Positions 13,707 to 18,762 of a DNA stretch of 18,762 nucleotides are shown here, in pieces. How positions within the stretch are numbered: position 1 is the first letter of the stretch; each line of letters begins with the position of its first letter. Source of the DNA: DUZB01 sp964407525. GTDB lineage: Bacteria > Desulfobacterota > DSM-4660 > Desulfatiglandales > Desulfatiglandaceae. Under the pieces are notes generated by a model. The model saw only the letters and a list, made by a program, of their open reading frames with translations. It did not search any database and was not told where the DNA came from. The stretch covers positions 1 to 18,762 of the forward strand of contig CAYOWC010000070.1 in NCBI GenBank assembly GCA_964407525.1, in the 5' to 3' direction. The position numbers were made by a program, and so were the translations under genes.

Positions 13707-14228
13707 TCAAAAGGTCAGATGGCACACTCTGTGATTCTGATAAGAATCAAGGACATAATCAAGACTTGGAAGGGAAAGCTTCCGCAATATCTCAAAAGTA
13801 GTCCGGTGTACAACCTTTTCCTCTCTGATTATTTCTTTTTCGTGGGCATCAAATCTTTGGAAAAAATTACAAAATCTCACAATATGAACCAATTCATGCG
13901 TAAATACATACACAAGAAGCGACAAGAGAGACATGTTCCGGTCCCTCTCCAAGACCTTCAGAATCAAAGGGTCCTGTAGGCATATAAGATAAAAATCCAG
14001 ACTTTTTGATTTCGATTCAAACCCGTCTATGACAGTTTTCCCCTTATTCAATACTGCGAGAGCCGCAGGATTTACCTCATACCCATCAAGAGAGGAGAGG
14101 GTCTTTACGTCATATCGATGATTTTTCCATTGCCCCAGTGAGAACTTGAAATGGTTGCCTGTGGCGTCTTCGGCAATGTCAAGGGCATCGCTCAAGGTCA
14201 TAAGCTGGAGAGGTTCGAAAAAGGTCAT
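13707..14228 (-). CDS. Putative zinc metallopeptidase-like protein (HExxH)
   Basis: A 173-aa protein of unknown family. Residues 111-115 (HELVH) in a hydrophobic helix (LLVYVFTHELVHIVRF) form the HExxH zinc site of metallopeptidases. REEKVVH (135-141), about 20 residues later, could provide a third ligand, as in minigluzincin-like small peptidases. No signal peptide or clear membrane helix is visible, so it is probably cytosolic. The first ATG (14228) and an internal ATG (14201) both lack a clear Shine-Dalgarno. It is the first gene of the run ending in fabD, 26 nt before the zinc-ribbon gene. Catalytic activity is inferred from the motif only. Confidence 0.75.
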   Translation of the reverse strand: MTFFEPLQLMTLSDALDIAEDATGNHFKFSLGQWKNHRYDVKTLSSLDGYEVNPAALAVLNKGKTVIDGFESKSKSLDFYLICLQDPLILKVLERDRNMSLLSLLVYVFTHELVHIVRFCNFFQRFDAHEKEIIREEKVVHRTTFEILRKLSLPSLDYVLDSYQNHRVCHLTF

Positions 14229-14375
14229 AATGGAAGCTCATGCCAAAGTGCAGCGCGGCAACAGAGCGGGCATGCTCATCTTCCGGTACTGCTTCGGTCC
14301 ATCAACCCACACCAATGGCGCCGCCTTTTCCTATTTACCGGGGTTTGAATCAAAAAAAGATCGATTCTTGAATTG

Positions 14376-14403
14376 AAAATAAGGTCGGTTGAGAATATGT
14401 CAA
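14376..14403 (-). promoter_or_regulatory. Predicted promoter for the HExxH-fmdB-unknown-fabD run
   Basis: On the minus strand, TTGACA (14403-14398), a 16-nt spacer and TATTTT (about 14381-14376) form a plausible sigma-70 promoter between the tRNA and the first gene, leaving a leader of about 140 nt. The leader shows no recognised riboswitch. Confidence 0.4.
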
Positions 14404-14424
14404 CGCATGCGCATCTTTTTTTTG

Positions 14425-14501
14425 TGGTGGCGGTGACTGGATTTGAACCAGTGACTCTGCGGATATGAGCCGCATGCTCTGACCACCTGAGCTACACCGC
14501 C
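14425..14501 (-). tRNA. tRNA-Met (CAT anticodon)
   Basis: A full 77-nt cloverleaf with encoded CCA. The parts are acceptor GGCGGTG/CACCGCC, D-stem GCTC/GAGC, anticodon stem TGCGG/CCGCA around loop CTCATAT, variable loop GAGTC and T-arm ACTGG-TTCAAAT-CCAGT. The CAT anticodon reads Met. A lysidine-modified tRNA-Ile(CAT) cannot be fully excluded by eye, but the acceptor looks like an elongator Met tRNA. Confidence 0.93.
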
Positions 14502-14517
14502 GGAATAGTAATACGCC

Positions 14518-14545
14518 AGTCTATCTGAATTTTTCTATTTGTCAA
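14518..14545 (-). promoter_or_regulatory. Predicted tRNA promoter
   Basis: On the minus strand, TTGACA (14545-14540), a 16-nt spacer and TAGACT (14523-14518) precede the tRNA 5' end by about 16 nt, the expected distance for a tRNA leader. Confidence 0.5.
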
Positions 14546-14572
14546 TCAAAAATTTTACTGGAAGGGAAGAAA

Positions 14573-14629
14573 GTTAGGGCCTCGACAATAAAGTGTGCAA
14601 TCTCCACAAAGTATTGCCGAGGCCCTAAC
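14573..14629. repeat. 18-bp inverted repeat with 21-nt loop (terminator or miniature element)
   Basis: GTTAGGGCCTCGaCAATA (14573-14590) and TATTGcCGAGGCCCTAAC (14612-14629) pair at 17 of 18 positions. On the minus strand the hairpin is followed by TTTCTTCCCTTCC, a weak T-rich tail, so it might end transcription reading out of etfA. It is about 290 bp from etfA, longer than a normal terminator stem, and could instead be a mobile miniature repeat. Confidence 0.6.
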
Positions 14630-14744
14630 CGTCCGTTGTTTTACTGCTCTCGGTTCATGGGTAAAAAGCGAAAGCAGTTACGCCTCACATTCGCTTTTCG
14701 GCTGTTTGATACCCGAAATCCGGTGCTTTGAACCGATCTGTTTA

Positions 14745-14912
14745 TACCTAAAAGCTGCAATTAGCTTTCACATAGCCGTTAGCTTAAAGATCCCAATCAT
14801 TTGCATGACTTTTTTCCATACTAGAATTCTTACTTTTTGATGCCAACTTATTGCATCGTAAGTCACTGATTTTGTGCGGCTAATAGCTAAAGGCTAACCG
14901 CTAATTGCTTCT
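14745..14912. repeat. GCTAA/TTAGC word repeats between the tRNA and etfA
   Basis: AAAGCTGCAATTAGCTTTCA and CATAGCCGTTAGCTTAAAG (about 14751-14787), then GGCTAATAGCTAAAGGCTAA and CCGCTAATTGC (about 14878-14908), are degenerate words of one type in opposite orientations, able to pair over about 100 bp. The 417-bp gap 14502-14918 has no convincing gene; the small plus-strand frame at 14595 has no homology or ribosome site. Confidence 0.45.
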
Positions 14913-14918
14913 TTTAAG

Positions 14919-15902
14919 TTATAGATATTTCTTGACTTCCTCTGTCAGAGCCGGAACCACCTCAAAAAGGTCACCAACCACACCATAATCCGCTTTCTGA
15001 AATATGGGAGCGTCAGCGTCCTTATTGATGGCCACAATCACTTTAGAGGTACTCATCCCAGCGAGATGCTGTATGGCTCCGGAAATACCACAGGCAACAT
15101 ACAGGGTTGGAGAAACCACTTTCCCCGTCTGTCCTACCTGGTCTGCGTGAGGTCTCCAGCCGGCATCTACTGCGGAGCGAGATGCGCCCACGCTGGCGCC
15201 GATCAGGTCTGCCAGATCCTCGAGAATCTTATAATTCTCGGGACCTTTCATCCCCCTACCGCCGGATACGATTTTGTCGGCCTCGGTGAGATCCACTTTG
15301 CCGCTCACATCCTTGGTCACTTCTACCACCTTTGTTTTCAGTGCATCATCTTCGAGAGTGAAAGCACCATCAACAATCTCGGCGGTTTTGGAATCATCAG
15401 GCTCACCAACACTCATTACGTTGGGTCTGGCCGAGGCCATTTGAGGAAAGCTGTTTTCGTAAGTCAGCTTTGCATAGGCTTTTCCTGCGTAAATCGGCCT
15501 GGTTGCTACCAGGTTCCCATCCTCTATCGCGAGGGCTGTACAGTCCTGCGCCATGCCAACATCCAGACTGGCAGCCAGTCTGGCACCCAGATCCTTTCCT
15601 TGAACAGATGCACCCAGAATGAGAACACTCGGGTCGCCGGCCTTTACCAATTCTGAAATAACGGCTACATATGCATCCGTAGTGTACGGTTCCAGCCTTG
15701 GATCGCTTGCTACAATGACTTTGTCGGCGCCGTACTTCGCCAGTTCGGTCGCCTTTTCCTTGATATCGGAACCTAGCAAAATAGTCGTCAGTTCTTGCCC
15801 GAGGGCATCAGCCAGACGTCTTCCTTCACTCACCATTTCATAGGTAATCTTACGGAGCTCTCCTTCTCTTTGCTCAGCAATTGTCCATACTCCCTGTGCC
15901 AT
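14919..15902 (-). CDS. etfA: Electron transfer flavoprotein alpha subunit
   Basis: A 327-aa FAD-binding subunit of the EtfAB heterodimer, which carries electrons from acyl-CoA dehydrogenases to the membrane quinone pool or other acceptors. The N-terminal half is a Rossmann-like ETF domain (about 1-190). The C-terminal FAD domain shows GGRGMKGPENYKILEDLA (about 215-232), GASRSAVDAGWRPHADQVGQTG (about 239-260), YVACGISGAIQHLAGM (about 268-283) and VIAINKDADAPIF (about 288-300), the family signature. AGGAG about 8 nt before the ATG supports the start at 15902. It follows etfB by 84 bp on the same strand. No dehydrogenase gene is in the window, so its electron donor is not known; the FadR-like neighbour suggests fatty-acid oxidation. 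Confidence 0.95.
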   Translation of the reverse strand: MAQGVWTIAEQREGELRKITYEMVSEGRRLADALGQELTTILLGSDIKEKATELAKYGADKVIVASDPRLEPYTTDAYVAVISELVKAGDPSVLILGASVQGKDLGARLAASLDVGMAQDCTALAIEDGNLVATRPIYAGKAYAKLTYENSFPQMASARPNVMSVGEPDDSKTAEIVDGAFTLEDDALKTKVVEVTKDVSGKVDLTEADKIVSGGRGMKGPENYKILEDLADLIGASVGASRSAVDAGWRPHADQVGQTGKVVSPTLYVACGISGAIQHLAGMSTSKVIVAINKDADAPIFQKADYGVVGDLFEVVPALTEEVKKYL

Positions 15903-15986
15903 GTCATATCTCCTTGAAAAATAAAAATAGATCTTTTAGCCGAGTACTCTGCGCTACATGTTCGATGAATAGTGCAAAGCTTCTGA

Positions 15987-16781
15987 TTAAATTACTTTGG
16001 CCTCCTCGTGAAGCAGTTTGGCCAGTTCAGCGGCTTTTTCTTGAGGACTTTCTCCTTCAATAATTTTGCCTTCAGCTCTCGCGGGTGGAGGTGTCAATTT
16101 CAGTATTTTTATTTTTCTTGCGCCAAGCCCGAATTCGGCGGCATCCAGACCAAGGTCTGAAAGCGTTTTTTCGGCAAGCGGTTTTTTCTTTGCTTTCATG
16201 ATTCCCGGCAAGGAAGCATACCTTGGCTCATTCAAACCTTTCTGTGTCGTAACAAGGGCTGGAAGGGAAGTTTCAATGATAAGGGTTTCCCCCTCAATAG
16301 GCCTTGATACTTTAATCGATTTTCCATCTTCTGCCGCATCTACCTGAACGGCGAGCGAGACTTGTGGGATATCCAATATTTCAGCGACAGATGCCCCGAC
16401 AAGGCCAAGGTCATCATCGACGCCGCGCTGGCCTGCGAAAATGAGGTCGAATTCCAGCTCTTTAATGGCTGCGGCAATGGCTTTGGAAACGGCAAGCGAA
16501 TCGCTGCCTTCCAGCGCGTCGTCACAGATCAGAATGCCTTTGTCAGCCCCCATGGCCAGGGAAGTGCGGATCGACTCAGTGACCCTCTTGGGTCCAAGTC
16601 CCAGAACCGTTACTTCACCCCCAAATTTTGCTTTGAGTTTCAGTGCCTCTTCGACACCATACTCGTCATATGGATTCATGACCCATTTAACGTCATCACT
16701 CGCGATCGACACGCCATCCGATCCAATCTTGATCTGGCTTTCGGTATCCGGTACCTGTTTTAGACAAACTATAATGTTCAC
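15987..16781 (-). CDS. etfB: Electron transfer flavoprotein beta subunit
   Basis: A 264-aa partner of EtfA. Family segments are IIVCLKQVPDTE at the N-terminus, WVMNPYDEYGVEEALKLK (about 33-50), AGQRGVDDDLGLVGASVAE (about 115-133, nucleotide site) and the EtfB signature TSLPALVTTQKGLNEPRYASL (about 175-195). GTG at 16781 is preferred over ATG at 16802 because GGAGG lies 5 nt before the GTG and inside the longer frame. It is 88 bp downstream of the TetR gene on the same strand, so tetR-etfB-etfA is probably one transcript. The arrangement recalls the Bacillus fadR-fadB-etfBA operon. Confidence 0.95.
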   Translation of the reverse strand: MNIIVCLKQVPDTESQIKIGSDGVSIASDDVKWVMNPYDEYGVEEALKLKAKFGGEVTVLGLGPKRVTESIRTSLAMGADKGILICDDALEGSDSLAVSKAIAAAIKELEFDLIFAGQRGVDDDLGLVGASVAEILDIPQVSLAVQVDAAEDGKSIKVSRPIEGETLIIETSLPALVTTQKGLNEPRYASLPGIMKAKKKPLAEKTLSDLGLDAAEFGLGARKIKILKLTPPPARAEGKIIEGESPQEKAAELAKLLHEEAKVI

Positions 16782-16869
16782 TTTGTCCTCCTTTTTCCAC
16801 ATAATTTGGGATGAAATTCCGGAAATTTTTGTTTATGCCGCACGAAATTCCGTACAATTATCTTAAAAG

Positions 16870-17472
16870 TTATCCTTGCGAATTTGTCATAATGCCGGAC
16901 AGAAAATAGCTACTGATCTGTTTGGCGGTAACTCGAATATCATATTGTTTTCGACTTGACAATACCCAATGCCTGGAAACTTCATCCAATGCCCCAAAAA
17001 ATGCCCTTTTTGCAACAATTGGAATGATTTCCTCCTTAAAAAGTCCCTTTTCCTGGCCTTCTTTTATAATATTTCCTATAATATCCAGGTATTGAAAAAA
17101 CTTCTCATTCCGATATTCTTTCATGAATTTGCCACTCTGTCGTAATTCAACCTGAATGATTTCAGCCACATCCGGGTTTCCTTCAATCAGCTCCAGATGG
17201 GTCATGGCAAATTTTTCCAGTTTTTTTATAGGATCATCTATTCCGGTAAGATGATTCATCATGTTGTCAAGAACCATCTGCATCTGTTCTTCAAAGAGAC
17301 AGATCAGAATGTCATCTTTGTTATCGAAATAGATATAAACTGTTCCATCTGCAACCTGTGCTTCTCTCGCAATTTCGGATATTTTTGACTGATAAAATCC
17401 TTTTTTCGCGAACACGCTGGTCGCGGCGGCAATGATTCTGTGATATTTCTCGCTGTTTTTTTTCTTTCCCAT
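16870..17472 (-). CDS. TetR-family regulator, FadR(Bacillus)-like fatty-acid degradation repressor
   Basis: A 200-aa regulator. The N-terminal HTH (AAATSVFAKKGFYQSKISEI ... VADGTVYIYFDNKDDILICL, about 15-58) is a typical TetR DNA-binding domain. The ligand-binding domain has IIQVELRQSGKFMKEYR and FGALDEVSRHWV, which by memory resemble B. subtilis FadR (YsiA), a repressor released by long-chain acyl-CoA. ATG at 17472 (MGKKKNSEKY) is preferred because the ATG at 17502 falls inside the operator and only about 9 nt from the predicted transcription start; neither has a strong Shine-Dalgarno. It lies just upstream of etfBA, fitting control of beta-oxidation electron transfer. Inducer and regulon are inferred. 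Confidence 0.87.
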   Translation of the reverse strand: MGKKKNSEKYHRIIAAATSVFAKKGFYQSKISEIAREAQVADGTVYIYFDNKDDILICLFEEQMQMVLDNMMNHLTGIDDPIKKLEKFAMTHLELIEGNPDVAEIIQVELRQSGKFMKEYRNEKFFQYLDIIGNIIKEGQEKGLFKEEIIPIVAKRAFFGALDEVSRHWVLSSRKQYDIRVTAKQISSYFLSGIMTNSQG

Positions 17473-17491
17473 TCTTTTTTCTTTCTTTTTA

Positions 17492-17509
17492 TGAATGACC
17501 ATTCATTCA
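17492..17509. promoter_or_regulatory. FadR-type operator TGAATGA-N4-TCATTCA
   Basis: Perfect 7-bp inverted repeat TGAATGA-CCAT-TCATTCA. As I recall, the B. subtilis FadR box is TGAATGA-N4-TCATTCA, the same arms and spacing. It lies immediately downstream of the predicted transcription start of tetR, where binding would block the tetR-etfB-etfA transcript (autoregulation). Confidence 0.8.
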
Positions 17510-17517
17510 TGAAGCAT

Positions 17518-17546
17518 TTGATAGCATTGCCATAATGATGTGTCAA
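17518..17546 (-). promoter_or_regulatory. Predicted tetR-etfB-etfA promoter
   Basis: On the minus strand, consensus TTGACA (17546-17541), a 17-nt spacer and TATCAA (17523-17518) place the transcription start near 17511, next to the TGAATGA operator. Confidence 0.65.
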
Positions 17547-17650
17547 GCCTTTTTCTTTAGATTTTTGTCGAAATGGTTACTTTAATTCTTCGATTTGCGT
17601 GCAAAAAGTTCAGTTCATCTACCGAGCACCACTCCCTGCACATAGTGACA

Positions 17651-17668
17651 TATATCCCTTTGGATATA
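17651..17668. promoter_or_regulatory. Palindrome TATATCC-cttt-GGATATA in the divergent region
   Basis: 7-bp perfect arms with a 4-nt loop, between the tetR promoter and the predicted forward promoter of the ABC gene. It may be a regulator site or an RNA hairpin; nothing else supports either. The 346-bp region 17547-17892 has no gene. Confidence 0.35.
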
Positions 17669-17721
17669 CCTTATATACAGAGTGAAATGCGATGCAGTTT
17701 TGCTGCAAAGCCCCTTACTTC

Positions 17722-17750
17722 TTGACAAGAAAGCTGAAGTTGCATACCAT
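17722..17750 (+). promoter_or_regulatory. Predicted promoter of the ABC transporter gene
   Basis: TTGACA (17722-17727), a 17-nt spacer and TACCAT (17745-17750). It lies about 140 bp upstream of the ABC gene, leaving a long leader with no recognised riboswitch. No TGAATGA-type operator is seen on this side. Confidence 0.4.
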
Positions 17751-17892
17751 CCCTCCTCAAATCCCCGGGAAAACGGCTGCAAATGGAACGTCACCTGCTC
17801 CCAGAACTCCTTGAGCCAACGAATGCCAATATCGCTATCTTTTAGTAAATTTCCTGGGTTCCGGGCATTAGTGCCCTACACGGTATTATACA

Positions 17893-18711
17893 ATGAAAGC
17901 CTTTCGCGGTAAACTAAACATCTTCGCTTCGAAACTGCCCGAAGATAGATTGGCGGATCTGGAAGTTAAGGATCTTACTTTGGTGTTTGGCGGTGTTGTA
18001 GCGTTGAGTAAAATCGATCTGACCGTCAAAACAGGTGAGCTGGTTGGAATCGTTGGCCCTAATGGTGCGGGAAAGACCAGCCTTTTAAACTGCATTACCG
18101 GGATTCTTAAACCCCGGAATGGCAAGATATTATTTAACGGAAATGAAATTACCTCCCTTCCGGTTCACAGACTTGCAACGCTCGGTATTGCTCGCACCTA
18201 CCAGAATATTGAGCTTTACCCCGATAGGTCGGTGTTGGCCAATGTGAACCTTGCACGCCATATACACTCCAAGTATAATTTGGGAAATGCCTCTTTTTTT
18301 TTAGGGAACGTGAGAGAGGAGGAAGCACATCACCTTGAAATAATCGAAAATTTGATAGATTTCCTGGAAATGCAGCCTATCCGAAAACGGTCGGTGGGTT
18401 CATTGAGTTACGGTATGAGAAAACGTGTGGAACTGGGCCGAGCACTGGCTCTCGAACCAACGCTTCTAGTATTGGATGAACCTTTTGCCGGAATGACCAT
18501 GGAAGAGAAAGAAGACACCGCCAGGTTCTTAATAGAACTGAACGAAGAATATGATCTGACAATCATCCTGGTTGAGCATGACATGTCAATGGTTATGAGT
18601 ATATCAGAAAGGGTGGTTGTTTTTGATTTTGGCGTCAAGATTGCGGAAGGAATTCCGGATTTTGTACAGAATCATCCTCATGTCATCAAAGCCTATCATG
18701 GAGAAATTTAG
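17893..18711 (+). CDS. ABC transporter ATP-binding protein, LivG-like
   Basis: A 272-aa ATPase of the branched-chain amino acid (HAAT/LivG) type, energising uptake from the cytosolic face. Walker A is GPNGAGKTS (about 55-63), the Q-loop lies in ARTYQNIELY (about 100-109), the ABC signature is SLSYGMRKRVELGRAL (about 172-187), Walker B is LLVLDEPF (about 193-200) and the H-loop is VEHDMS (about 227-232). HPHVIKAYHGE is the usual LivG C-terminus. The signature has MRK where LivG usually has QQR, as I recall from variants encoded near acyl-CoA synthetases in sulfate reducers. No Shine-Dalgarno is visible before the ATG at 17893. LivF, permease and binding-protein genes would be expected beyond the right edge. 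Substrate unknown; the neighbourhood allows either amino acids or fatty/aromatic acids. Confidence 0.9.
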   Translation: MKAFRGKLNIFASKLPEDRLADLEVKDLTLVFGGVVALSKIDLTVKTGELVGIVGPNGAGKTSLLNCITGILKPRNGKILFNGNEITSLPVHRLATLGIARTYQNIELYPDRSVLANVNLARHIHSKYNLGNASFFLGNVREEEAHHLEIIENLIDFLEMQPIRKRSVGSLSYGMRKRVELGRALALEPTLLVLDEPFAGMTMEEKEDTARFLIELNEEYDLTIILVEHDMSMVMSISERVVVFDFGVKIAEGIPDFVQNHPHVIKAYHGEI

Positions 18712-18762
18712 GAACGTGGACGTAATAACTTTCGTAAGTAGGCGCATAGATTTGGGTCAGGT

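Noticed and set aside
14595..14840. 81-aa plus-strand open frame
   Set aside because: Begins inside the 18-bp inverted repeat, has no Shine-Dalgarno, and shows no family resemblance.
17722..17892. Riboswitch in the long leader of the ABC gene
   Set aside because: No recognised aptamer core or terminator hairpin could be seen.

Overview
The window looks like a contig of an uncultured anaerobic delta-proteobacterium (Desulfobacterota, roughly Desulfobacterales-like). This is an inference from three things: an etfBA pair beside a FadR-type TetR regulator and a LivG-type ABC ATPase, an apparent selenocysteine gene, and intergenic DNA full of short 'word' repeats. No rRNA or other decisive taxonomic marker is present. 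Two runs of exactly 100 N (1974-2073 and 5186-5285) are scaffold gaps, and both fall in repetitive sequence.

Layout. 1-850: SpoU/TrmH-family 23S rRNA 2'-O-methyltransferase (rlmB-like, possibly cut by the left edge). 1062-2336 (-): secreted PQQ-type beta-propeller protein with a PKD-like domain and a truncated C-terminal CFI motif. 2411-3073 (-): CPBP intramembrane protease, divergent from a lone type II secretion major pseudopilin (gspG, 3219-3683). 3794-4756 (-): MEMO-family protein with a possible signal peptide. 5416-6765: YihY/BrkB membrane protein.

6766-9882 is an accessory stretch. It holds a toxin-first hipA-hipB pair under three CACTATAGTG-type operators, a REP-associated (Y1) transposase fragment, a decayed 5' fragment of a second yhcC-like gene, and an orphan small gene that resembles the first gene of a small protein/HNH endonuclease pair. 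This stretch abuts the intact radical SAM gene yhcC (9875-10804).

yhcC overlaps an O6-alkylguanine-DNA alkyltransferase gene (10762-11292). In that gene the catalytic cysteine codon is an in-frame TGA, the downstream frame stays intact to the natural C-terminus, and a 9-bp stem-loop begins immediately after the TGA. This is the most interesting object in the window: a probable selenocysteine DNA-repair protein. Ordinary ORF calling truncates it at the active site.

11723-14228 (-): a four-gene run in transcription order HExxH protein, FmdB-type zinc ribbon, unknown protein, fabD. A CAU-anticodon tRNA (14425-14501) lies upstream. 14919-17472 (-): tetR(fadR-like)-etfB-etfA, with a near-consensus TetR promoter and a TGAATGA-N4-TCATTCA operator, which suggests control of fatty-acid oxidation electron transfer. 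17893-18711: LivG-like ABC ATPase, divergent from tetR.

All four convergent intergenic gaps (848-1061, 3684-3793, 6766-7048, 11293-11722), plus 4757-5415 and 14640-14918, carry short word-like repeats. One dispersed element is present in three copies.
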